The notes beneath the pieces were generated by a model that did no database searches, was not told the DNA's origin, and saw nothing but the letters and a program-made list of their open reading frames with translations. From Trichostrongylus colubriformis (taxonomy: Eukaryota; Nematoda; Chromadorea; Rhabditida; Trichostrongylidae), in contig OZ022257.1 of NCBI GenBank assembly GCA_963978905.1, positions 27,977,274 through 28,041,273 on the forward strand: a DNA stretch of 64,000 bases, given 5' to 3'. The translations under genes and the position numbers were made by a program. Below, in pieces: positions 47,851 to 60,000 of this stretch (its first letter is position 1; each line of letters starts with the position of its first letter).

Positions 47851-50800
47851 TGAAATTGAAAGGAACTGCGACTCTCCAAGAAGAGTTCGTGAAAGGCTTT
47901 GCGGTAGTTCATCAGAGCGGCAGGTGTTTTCGTCGTTTTTTATTGTGCTGTACATTGACTTTCGTGAACCCAAGGCTATTTTCCCGCCATAATGCCTAAG
48001 AAAGTGACCCTCATCCCAGATGGGGCTCCGATTGTGTTTATTCAATCTATCTTATTTCCTGCCCTTGAGAAGTAGTGAAACGCCTTTCATTCAACTTCAT
48101 CGAATGGTAGAAAGCAAGCAGGATCACTGAGCAGGTTCCTCATACAGTTTCAGCTCCCTTCTAAATGTAGTCTCCTTGACCGGCAACCTCATTTTTTATA
48201 CAACTCATCCGGCAATTAATTCATTATTGCGTGATAAACCGATCAAAAACTCAAAAGGCATGATCTCCTTCTGGGATGATGCTTATCGAAGATGTCTTTT
48301 CGCTCCCTCAGAGTTACTGAGTAGGGCATCACTGAAGATGGCGAGCCCAACTATGAAAGCAAACAAAGGGAACGAGCCTTTCTAGTACTGATTTATTTCA
48401 TTACTTGTAATAGTGTTTAGGTCCTCATCAACAATGCACCCGAGACTCCTGATAGAGTTCTCAACTCTCAACTCCTAGTTAGACAAACATGCGATTTTTC
48501 TTGTGTACATCAAAAACTGCATGACTTCACTTCTGTCTCGATATGAACCTTTCTAACCTCTGTTGAGCAACACCGTGTTTCGTAATTCTTTCCATGAGAA
48601 GAGCCCACACTACAATACATGCAAGAAGCACAAATGTGATGAAGCCACCGCCTCTTCTAACTTCCAATCACTATTGCAACAATTATATTCATTATGGTTT
48701 AATCAAACTCTGACCGGTTGTTTTGATCCTTCATTACAAAATTCTTTAGTTTCAAGCCAGCAATTGGCTTGGGTTTACAGTGCGCGCTACTGCCACCTTG
48801 GCTTCACTGTCAAGCTATGGGGAAAGTGTAGTGACTCATTCGGGTGTCGCGAAAGCCAGGGTTCATAACAGAAACTGAAGGGTTCATGAGGCTCCCGCAA
48901 ATGGTTTGACAGGTTGATATCAGTGACTTTGGACGGTGAATTCACACCTTCACTACAGTAAAGGCTATGACCAAGGGTTTTCTTGGGTTGTTGAAAGGAT
49001 TCTGAGAATGTTTTGCCATATGTCACACATTCCATCACTCTGTGCGCATTTATAACAGGAAGTGAGATCAACAGAAAGAGGAACAGGAGGTGAAAATCGA
49101 GTTGTCACTCGCCTTCGTGCGGGTTCTAACGTGGTTCAGTAGTTAATAAGCCCTTTCTGCAATGTATTGGCAGAATAAAATATGCCATCAAATGCTTGCT
49201 ACTTACGCAAACCTTTCCTTCGCAACAGTACCCTTTGTGTGGCTTCATCTTTGGGAGATTAAAGTGCTATCCGTTTCTACCCTTACCAGTATGGAACCAA
49301 CGGCCATCGAACCTTGAGAGGAAACCTAGGTTGATGGATAGGGTCTCGAACGCTGATTGCAAATTTGAGAATGAAAACTGCAAAATGCCGTTTCCGAAGC
49401 CAATTAGGAGGGTTCAAAATTTGCCGGCGATGACTCACTGACTGAGTACTTTGCTTGGCGTGATTCATCAAAAGTTGTCCTCGATGGGACACAGCTACCA
49501 TCCACCACCTCGAGAACAGAACCTTTACCGTCACGCCATGACTACCGCTGCTGCACACACGGTTACCCTCCTTGATGCGTCACTTCAAGCAATGCACCCC
49601 GCCCATGAGCTAGCGCAAGGAATTCAAACCAGTTTTAACTAGCTTCGGAGCGTGATTTTGCAGTTTTGGGTTTAGACAGGCTCCCGAAACTTCACGATTC
49701 CTCTAGGTTCCCTTTCAAAGTTTCATGGGATGTTAAAGCCACTGCCAAAATTCGAATAAAAAATGGAGAATGAGTTTCCGAATGGATAAGGACTGTCACT
49801 GATTGTCACATAGGACTATCATTGATTGTCACACAAACATTACGAGCTCTGACGCATCAGTATCTGTAAACCGGAAGTATCCATTTATAGCACTCAACCC
49901 CCGCTCTCCCTCCTCTCAAAACCGCACACCATCTTATCTCTCCAGAGCTAATGGACTCCTGCTTATCACGTTCCATAACACGGCACTGGCCGGGTCAAAC
50001 GTGGCGTCCAAGAAAATTTTCGAAAATACGACCTTCTCTCGAGAGCGGTCTCCCCTTCCCTCCTTTAGGCTCCACCATTTCTGTGGTTTCTACTCAGTCA
50101 GCGCGATTCATCAAGAAAATTAAGAGCTTACTACGGGGAAAAAAACTGAGGCCAAACTCATGACAAAGCAAGTAAAATGAAGACCTAACTAAAGTCAACA
50201 CTTAAATCGCTAAATGAACACGTCGTCGACCATGGGTTATGTGCTCGTCCTCTGAAGACCGAGGAAAAGGCATAAAAGTATGCATGTTATACGGCAGGGA
50301 CAAAGAATGGAACAAAGACAAAAAAGTTAGAACTCAAAACGAAGCCATGTAATGCGCTCCACTGCGATCGCCGCGTCGGAATTGCCGATTGCCGCAGTAG
50401 TAAATTGAAGCATTTCCGAATACTTGTAAGTTTACTAAAAGTCCATCTTTCAAAGTACTGTCAACTGTTTTCCTCATAACCTTCTAGAACAATCTATTGG
50501 CCGCTCTCCCCAATGGTTACGTTGTTTCCTGTATGAAAATCCAGCCGAGGAACATTTCGAAAAATTCTGAAGAGTTTCATTTCGTAAGTTTCTTCAAAAT
50601 TAATCCAGTGAGTGCAATTTTGCGGTGTGGGGCCTGTGAGAGCCACTTTCCAATGACCACTTGAGCTATACTATATCCCAAAATGAAAGAAGTTATTTCG
50701 AAGGAAGCCAGTCGAGAAAAATTTTTCTCATTAAATTGGCGAGATCTTCTCACGAATCTTCGGAAAATGATCCATAGTGTCCTAACGAGATGGCGACTAG

Positions 50801-51980
50801 CGTTGGTGGGCCTCGCTGCGGAATGTGTCATGCATGAGGATTTCATACACATTACGGGTGATACAAACTCTATACCGGTCCGTATAGGGGCTCGCCACTG
50901 CCAGTTTACGTTCTTGTAATCGTAGGAAAATATGAAAGGCCAATGTCAGTTGATTTTTCGTTTTCTTTCAATAGTTTCTTGATTATTCATCCACACTGGT
51001 ACCCCTGGATAGATACTGCTTTCCACGGCTAATCGGTGAAGTTCAAATGTCTCTCTGAAGGTGATTTCGGTGCTGAGCGAACCGACGAATGGGCTACTGG
51101 CGTTCGTCAGCCTCGCTGTAAGTCGCCCCATGCATGAGATCAGCTTATAGGGTAAATTATTACCGTGGTCGTCTTGGAATTGTCAACTATAAACAAGGTA
51201 CCAAGTATCGACCTCGCACCACTGCATAGGTTATGCGCTGTTTGCAGCCCACAATTCCAAGAGGATCAAGGGAACAGTGTGCCCTTTGACTATGGTTATT
51301 TTTTGGGTTGTGAATGCACTCTCTTCTCCTACAATACCGTCTTGAGCACTTATCATTCAAAAAAGTGCGTCTTACCTTATTTTCTAATCATTTGTGAGGG
51401 ACCGGTTTCTGTCATTCTTCGAAATTTTCAAGTAAAGATTAAGGTAAGTTTTGGGTTTGAACCTAGCTACTCAGTTTTACCACATCTTTACTTTACACTT
51501 TGGACCCACAGCCTGAGAGATCTAGTTATTCACTGCCTACCTCAACGAGTACCACCCCCTCGCGGACTAAATAAGGTCCTCCTGTCAAGGATTCGTTGAC
51601 GTAGGCTTCGCCTTGGATATCAGTGCAGGGTCAAGCCTCCGTCGAGGAGCCCGATTCAGCCTAGCACAGATATGAGTGCTCGAAATGTTTTTGTTCTCAC
51701 CCTACTGTCCACACGAACACGCAAAATCTTCGCTTTCCTTGAGCTCCTTACATCGCTCTCTGCTGATGCGCTCAATTAATTATGAGTGCTAATCAGCTGA
51801 AGCTTCGATTTGAGTAGCATAAAAAGTCCTGTCATCAGGCTCATGTTCCCTTTGTTTCGTACGTTTTTGAACACGCATTGTCAGTGTCTTCCATTCCATC
51901 ACGACAATTCCGCTCTGTTTCCATATTCCGCTTGGTTTTTAAAAAAAATCCATGATCCTTTTGGTACCTCAACGCTCTTT
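47851..51980. other. No gene recognised; a few dispersed repeats
   Basis: Short frames only. Near 50350-50390 the inverse of the string GGCGATCGCAGTGGAGCGC occurs, also found at 21668, so a dispersed repeat is present. The segments near 50795-50845 and 51100-51145 resemble each other (CATGCATGAG and preceding GGCCTCGCTG/AGCCTCGCTG), a possible old tandem duplication. Confidence 0.4.
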
Positions 51981-51982
51981 TA

Positions 51983-54024
51983 TTGGGTTGAGGAATAAGT
52001 CCCCGCCGTTTTTTCATCCCCGTTTTTCACATTGCTTCCTTCAGCTTTCGACAGAGCTTATATATGTTTTCGATGGGGCTTTTTTTGCTCTACAAAGTGC
52101 TGCTATCTGTTTTTCGATTTCTTCGAATACCTAATATTTATGAGGTTTGGAAATGAAGTAAGCTGAATGCAAAAAGCTGGCACTTGCGCACCTCATCTTT
52201 CTCGTCTGCCATCGAGATCAAAAAATCTGTGTACATGTGTCGATAGAGCTTTTTCAGCTCTACAGAATGGTACTACTTTTCATTCGAATCGCTCAACTTT
52301 TTGCTGTTTTTAAGGCTCACTAATGCAGTACTCGCAAAACTGTGCACTTCCATTATTTTCTCTTCCTCGCCTACAGTCGAGATTGGAGAGGATGTGCATA
52401 TACGCATTTGATGGAGGTCTTTTTGCTCTACAAGGAGATGCCACTCTTTTTTGTATCCTCTCATATTTTAGCATGTAGGAATAAGTCTCCACCTGCTTTT
52501 CAATTCAAAACTGCATAATGAAAACGAACCTTTCCTGGCAGAGTGCTTTACATCATTCGATAGAGCTCTTTCCGTTCTACAAGATGATGCTCACGGTTTT
52601 TGATCCAGTAAATTTTGGCCATTTTTTACATTTAAAAGTCGACGAGACCGAGCCTTTCCGACACCATGTGATAAAAATGCTCGATTTCGTCGACTTTTAA
52701 ATGATATAAATAATGGCCAAAATTTACTGGATCAAAAATCGTGAACATCCTCTTGTAGAGCGGAAAGAGTTCTATCGAGCGATGTGAAGCACTCTGCTGG
52801 GAAATTCATTTTCATTATGCAGTTTTGAATTGAAAACAGGTGGAGTGTCGCGAATAGCGAGGATCGCTCCTTAGTTCCTTTGGTGTGAGGGTTCTCGTGG
52901 GTTTGACCGCCGCCTTGCCATGTTGGTCATATTCCGTGATCGGGCGGCAACGTGCGATGGCTGCCTACCGCAGCACCATCACGGACCTCCCCGGGCAGTC
53001 GTCTTCTCTGGGTTCGTCACGTCGTGTGGTACGTTCGTCTAATCCACCCAACCACACGAGCCTCACTATTGAGGCCGGCGGCGGCACCACGGGGCTTGGG
53101 CCCTTAGAATAGCAATGGATATTTCCCCAACTTCCGAAATCACCTGAATGTTCGCTACTGCGTCGTCGGACGGGGCTCGTAGCGAGAGCCCGGCGTGAGT
53201 TGTATTTTAATCCAGTTTCATGTCGTATTGTTCATGGTAGTAGTTCATATAAACCTAATACAGTTCTTGTGTGTTTCTCTTGAGTGTTTTCAAGGGTGTT
53301 CCCTCGCTCCTTCTTGCACCGTATCTGTCAGTATCATATTATTTGGTGTCATTGTGCAACTCGGTACTATCGGGGAAAGTTCCCAGGCGTCAGCCTGGTT
53401 GACTAGGGTACCCCTCTCCCCATTAGTTCAGGTAGGCATATTAGGACCCCGGGAGGGCAGGCTAGGCGCGGTCCGCGATCAATGCGGACCACCCATGGGG
53501 CACCGTTTGCGACATGGAGACTTATTCCTACATGCTAAAATATGAGAGGATACAAAAGAAGAGTGGTATCTTCTTGTAGAGCAAAAAGACCTCCATCGAA
53601 TGCGTATATGCTTATCCTCTCCAATCTCGATGGTAGGCGAGGAAGAGAAGATAATGGAAGTGCACAATTTTGCGAGTACTGCATTAGTGAGCCTTAAAAA
53701 CAGCAAAAAGTTGAGCGATTCGAATAAGAAGTAGTACCATTCTGTAGAGCTGAAAAAGCTCTATCGACGCTTATACACATACTTTTTTGATCTCGATGGC
53801 AGACGAGAAAGTTGAGGTGCGCAAGTGCCAGCTTTTTGCATTCAGCTTACTTCATTTCCAAACCTCATAAATATTAGGCAATCGAAGAAATCGCAAAACA
53901 GATAGCAGCATTTTGTAGAGCAAAAAAAGCTCTTTCGAAAACATATATGAGCTTTGTCGAAAGATGAAGGGAACAATGTGAAAAACGGGGATAAAAAACG
54001 GCGGGGACTTATTCCCCAACCCAA
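51983..54024. mobile_element. Long hairpin (foldback) element, copy D, split by an LTR
   Basis: Flanked by TA (51981-51982 and 54025-54026), ends TTGGGTTGAGGAATAAGTCC and the near inverse. Without the 669 bp insertion and its 5 bp duplication it is 1368 bp, the same as copies B and C. Right arm interrupted at 52846-53514. Ends 75 bp before the Na+/H+ exchanger start codon. Confidence 0.92.
52846..53514. mobile_element. Probable solo LTR
   Basis: 669 bp starting TGTCGCGAATAG and ending CCGTTTGCGACA, flanked by the 5 bp direct repeat TGGAG (52841-52845 and 53515-53519). TG...CA ends, a short inverted terminus (TGTCGC), a 5 bp duplication and no coding capacity fit a single long terminal repeat left by recombination of an LTR retrotransposon. 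It interrupts the right arm of hairpin copy D; arm sequence continues exactly across the duplication. Orientation and superfamily are not determinable. Confidence 0.8.
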
Positions 54025-54098
54025 TATTTCGTGACTTATAACTGTTTCCTCAGTGCACTGTCTTACTTATATTTGCCAACAATCAGGTCATAATCATC

Positions 54099-57000
54099 AT
54101 GAAGCGTGAATGGTTATGGATTCTTCTCACAGGGTTATCACTTGCAATCGCAGTGGCCGGTGAATGCGACGTGAGTTCCCAAAGCACTAACAAACTTGAG
54201 ATTCAGAAACTGACCGTGATTCTCTCCATGCCTCCGAGTAACGTTGTAAAACCCTGGGTAGGGAGAAGCATCACACAGTCCTTCAACAACAGACACCCTC
54301 CCTTTTGATCTGTTCTGCTAACCCATCGTTATCTTAAAAGGAACCGGGTGCTGTTGCAAACCCTACAAACAATAATCCCTTATCAAGAACTACTCGCCCA
54401 ACCTCATTATGTGACAATACAACTGGAAAAACACTCTTGTCGCGTTTCTCCGAGCCTCTCAAGATTTTCGCTACTTTATAGAGTGTTCATCTTAAAGCTG
54501 AAACTTTGGAATTCAGAATGAAGAAGAAGAGGAGCCTCTTACACGGTATCCTATAATATTATTCAAATGGAGCGAAGTAAAGGTGCCACTAACAGTGTCA
54601 TTGTGGCTTGTGGGAGCAAGTATAGCGAAGATAAGTGAGTTATCATCCAACTCCCCAACAATACATTTTACTTATGAAGCGAAGCAATAAATTTCACTTC
54701 CCTGCAACGACATCTTACAGTTTTCCATGCCATTCCGCACTTGACGGAAATGTTTCCGGACTCTGCTTTACTCATTATGATTGGTCTCATCATAGGAATC
54801 ATCTTCAATTTAGCTGGTGTCGCTAAGGTGAGTGAAGATCTAGTGGGGCACCTCCGAGTAGGTAACCACCTCCCTCCCCTATGATGGGTTGAAAATGAGT
54901 ATATGGCTCATTTGGTGGCGATTATCGCTCCCATTTTTTATGAGAGCACTGCTACGACGTAGAAATAGTATTAAATGAATACAAGTTCGCATGCGGATTA
55001 CATCAAAGGAATCCTCCACGTAAAAATGAGTTCTTCTAATACCCATATATTTATGTTGTATTCGCCTAATGTAGGCAGCATGCAAAGATTCAAAAAATGT
55101 GAATCCGGCCGAAATACAGCACCACAAATTCCCGGCCCGGTGGGCGGGGCCTCCGAGCAAGCGCCCACCCCATCGCATGACGCTTTGTAGGAACAGAAAA
55201 TCACGTGAACAGTGCCACTCTCTGTTCCCAACCGTGGCGGACGACGGAACGAGGCTTTTCTCGGAAGCCCCTCCCGCCCGGCCGAGAATCTAGAAGGCTG
55301 TACCGTAGCCGAATTCTCTTTTTTTCACATGAAATTTTGCATACAGACCTTATCGACAACATAATTAAAGTGATGCAACGGTTCTTGTCGAATACTGACA
55401 AGTTCTCATTCGTCCACTTTTAACTTTCAAAAATTCATCGTAAAATGTGGTGTAGCATATACCATTCTATCAAATTCCAGAATGAGTTCTTTCTTGGTAG
55501 CGAAGTGTTCATGCTCTATCTGCTTCCTCCTTTGGTATTCGATGCAGGTTCGTGTATTATAGAACATTCATCAAGTCTCTAGCCCAAGTTTAGGTTTATT
55601 CAAAGAAGCAGTTTAATCATCATTCAGAGATCTTAATTCACATATTGAAGTCAGGGAATCTATGAAGCATTATGAGGCATACATTTCCAAAACCAAAATT
55701 CATAGCAAAACAACAAACATCCTGTTGTACAGCGTGTTATAGACTTCAGCATCCACTTTTTTGAATACTGGGTGCACTGGCAGCTACTATTTTCACCATG
55801 GTACTTTATGGAATATTAGGAAAAATCCTGAAAATTTTCAATTCCATATAAATATGTATATTCGAAGCCAGGACATCTACTGTAGAACATAACGTACCGA
55901 TCAGCATTCCAAGTACTTTTTTGCACAACATCGTAGCACCGTTTAGAAGCAGTTGTTTTTTCCGAAGTTGGTATACACACGGGTTACAAATAGTCAGATC
56001 AGACTCAGAAAACGCATGAGAGACGCCTCCACTTATGGATCGCAAGAGCATGGGCGTCGGCGCACTTCCTACCGCTTTATTTTGCTAATTCTCTCCTTAT
56101 GAGTTATAATGACTGCTGAATAATGAGAAGCGATCCAAACTCAGAAAAAGTCTGCGTATCCCGTATTAAGCTGCAAGCAGCTCTACGATATGTAGGGCAT
56201 GAGAAATTTGATAACCATGCACGAAAGGATATGACAAGGTCCCTTACGCATTTTCGTAGCCAGAATTGTAGCATTAATTCTCGTGAATGGCTATCTCTGA
56301 TGAATTTCAACTTTTAGGATACTTCATGCCGGCGCGACAATTCTTCGACAATCTTGGCTCCATTCTCTGCTTTGCTATGATTGGGACCACATTCAATATA
56401 GTGGCTATCGGTTTGTGGAAAGTTTCACTTCGTGACTCCAAAATACCAGCCGAGGGTGGAATACCACGAGTACCAGAATGCTCTGAAAACAAGAATCCTT
56501 CGCTGATTACAATGAACGCATCTGACATTCACGTCACATTAACATTTCAATTTAGCGCTTTCGTTATGGGCCATTTCTCTTACGGGTCTATTCTCCGTAG
56601 AAACACCACTCATTCACTTGCTTCTATTCGGATCGGTTGCTGCTGACGTCGATCCAGTGGCCGTCATCGTTATTTTTGAGGAACTCGGAGTGGGTATTTC
56701 ACCGCAAGTTTTTCCCCATTCTAACTCAGAAGTGAATATTGAAACGGAAGGTCCATGTCAGATTCTCCATTGATCTCGGCAATCTCTTCAAACTTGATCA
56801 GTAATACTCTTGTGCTGAACCCCGGGATTGTTATGATATTTATTGTGTGGCTGGCGTATCGACACATCACCTGTAGTTTGGCACCTGCCGAACTACACCT
56901 CCACATTTTCATAAGGCGCTGAAGAAGGCAATGTGCCGAAACGTTAGCCGAATAATAAATTGCATACCAACCTCGGAGGCTCAGCACAAGAGTATTGCTG

Positions 57001-60000
57001 CAAAATCATCTGTTCTTTTACACTAACCGGAGTAGACTCAATAGTGAAAAATCAGTAAACATCGCGTCTGCTGTAAAGCCAAAGGAATGTGTACACTGAC
57101 AATAGCGATCAGAAATATATTCGGTTTTGGATTTTTGCCATAATTCTGGTAGGCCTTTACATATCTCGCACAAATTTCCTGATGTTTTGAAGGCAACTGT
57201 TGCCGTATAAAACCTAGTATCTCTGCTGGGAAGAGAGTGGGGCAAGATTTGGAAAATTATTTCACTAAAATTCATGGAAATCATCAAATCTCTTGGAAAA
57301 TTTAATGGGTCATAACAGGCTCATTACTCAAAACGAAAAGGTGTGCAAATAGTAACGCGGAATAAGGCTGTACACTATCACACGTTATCTGGAATTGGAC
57401 GAAGTAATAGCCATAGAACTACCATGCACATAGTTATGCAATGTCATCGAAAAGCTTTTCGTCTAGCTTCTGCATTCATGACACCTCGAAGCCCTTAGAT
57501 TGATGCCTCTCCTTTCGAGAGAAAGCAGTTCAATACCATGACTAAGTATCTACCCTACTCCAGGAACGGAACATGATGCTTCCGATCGGAACGTTCCCTA
57601 TTATGGAGTTGTGAATGCCCAATTTCATCCTTATTCAATGACACAAATCTGGCCTAGTAGTTCAGCTAGAGAAGAGCGAGACTAATTAGCTCAGCTGCTC
57701 ACACGCTCATTCCATCCGCGCTTTCTTTTTTTCAATTGTGCTACATCAGATGACGGTAACCATTAGAAATGCAAGTGTTACTTTGCCTGATCATGAAGAT
57801 TACTTCTGAGTATTCGCCACAATTGAGCAGGGCAGTGAGTACTCTTCCTACCGACCTCTAACAAAGTTCTGCAGAATCCTTGTTTTGAGAAGTAGTCTTC
57901 TCAACTTCAACGCTCCACAAGTCCTTTCACCGCTGACTCGATAATACCAAACTGCTATGCATGCTGCTGGTGGTCCACGTCGTTGCCGCAGTGAAGAACT
58001 TCTCTCCTCATTCGTTCACTCAAATTTTCATCTATGTGACTCGCGGTGGTACCTAGTTTCAATGTGCCCTTCACAAGGGTAGTACCCCAAAGGAGACCTG
58101 GAAATTGCGAGGGAAATGAAGCTGCACACCTCAGGTTTTGACAGTGCTTGTGAATACATGGCCCCCAGCCTGTGCATTTTGACCAAAATTTGGCGGCTGG
58201 TGCACTTGATGGTAAGCCCATATTACCATATCCTTGATACATTCGGTCAGAACGTAGTTGAAATATAGTAAGAAATCAGATTGCATATATTTTTGACCTC
58301 TACTGTTCATATCACCTATAGCTTGATCATGAATAGCTACAGAATGCATGAATTAATCACGACTTCCCACATCGTAATAGCTTGAGCTAATTTATGGCCA
58401 CTTGCGTAGCACTCAGCCTTCGTTATCAGCCTTAGTAGCCAGTTTACCCTTGTGCGGCAACGAAAAGCCCCACTTCCAGTCCACAGGGACCATCCTTAGT
58501 GGTGTAATTGACAACAGCAATATTGGAAGTGCGCTGAAGCTGTAGGCTATCGAGCTACACACATATAAACAGATCAGTGTTGCTCGTATTGGATTTATTG
58601 ATAGTTCTGTGCCCTTGATCTGGTGGATGGCACCGTTCTACAAGTATCAGGCCTAATCATTTTCTGAAATATAGCCTTACACTATGCAACGAGAAAAAAA
58701 CCGGGTCCATTTGTTAATATCATCAGACTTATTAGCCCACTCAGCCCTTTTACACGACAATGTGCTAATCAAAGTTACTTCAGGTCAATGAAATTCTATT
58801 CATCAGCGTCTTCGGTGAATCCCTTCTCAACGATGGTGTTGCTGTTGTAAGTTTGTTATTTGATCTTTCTTCACCCTTCAAAATCCCTATAAAGGAATCA
58901 AGGAAATAAAATACGCTGCTCCCACATATCTAGCCATGCTCCATTTATGCTCATTTATGACATGGAGTCCTGTGTGAGATGGCTTCCCATTTCAATGGAC
59001 ACCACTCTTCCTCCTCAGAGGCACTGGGAGGTGGCGAAGGAGAAATGCGTATCTTGAAACACTGTCCTAGGACATTTGAACCCAGAAAAGAAAATCTATA
59101 GCGAAAACCGCTTAGAAGAACGCCCCTTTGAGGCGCTTTTGCGTTTTTAGCTCACGTCTCAGCGATTTTTGCGCTTCACACGGGCCGACCACTGTCATTT
59201 GATGTCACGTGACATCCACGATGATGTTAAGCAAGTGAAACAGCAACAGTTGTGTGAGAAGATGAAAGAAGGAATAAGCGAGAGAGGGAGTAAATGTGCG
59301 GTTGCGATAAAAAAAAAAACTAGTTTTACACTCCACGTGTTAGGTAGGGGTCGTGTGTGCAAAGTACCGGTACCGTAAACCTTCATCGTAAGCCAAAATT
59401 GGCCCCTTCCGGTGTCTTTAGTTATCGGTCCAACGCCGGTCTCGTAACATCTACTAATGCATGAAGAGACACCTCGCAAAGTATGGAGTAGTCCACCCTT
59501 CTTGAGGCAGATAGATCCGTGTGTAGCTATTCGGAGCACCCTCATTGTGACGCAATAACTTATCGTATCGCTGTGCCTGCTCTATAGGAATGGAACACAC
59601 CCACTGTACTAGCCACACTCACTAAACCGGTCACACCCCGTTAAACTAGCCCCATGTGGCTTGAACGTGGCTCTTTACGACGTGGCGTCAAAGTGCAATG
59701 GAAGTTTACACGACTGCGATAGGATGGGAAAGGACCGAAAACCTAATAGTCAAGACAGCATTAGCAAGGGAAACAATGGTATTGTTGAACTGCGCATGAT
59801 ACCGAAAACCTAATAGTCAAGACAGCATTAGCAAGGGAAACAATGGTATTGTTGGACTGCGCATGATATTGCAAGCAAAGATCATTAATTCATTTCTAGA
59901 ATACAATTAGCCTTGGAATAGTTTGGCGTTCTTGATTGTTTCCCTTATGAGTACGTACTACATCGAATTCCATCAATTAGTCACATTCTAAAGCCACAGG

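Noticed and set aside
52885..53545. ORFs of 75 and 116 codons
   Set aside because: They lie in the solo LTR and run into the hairpin arm; no motif.
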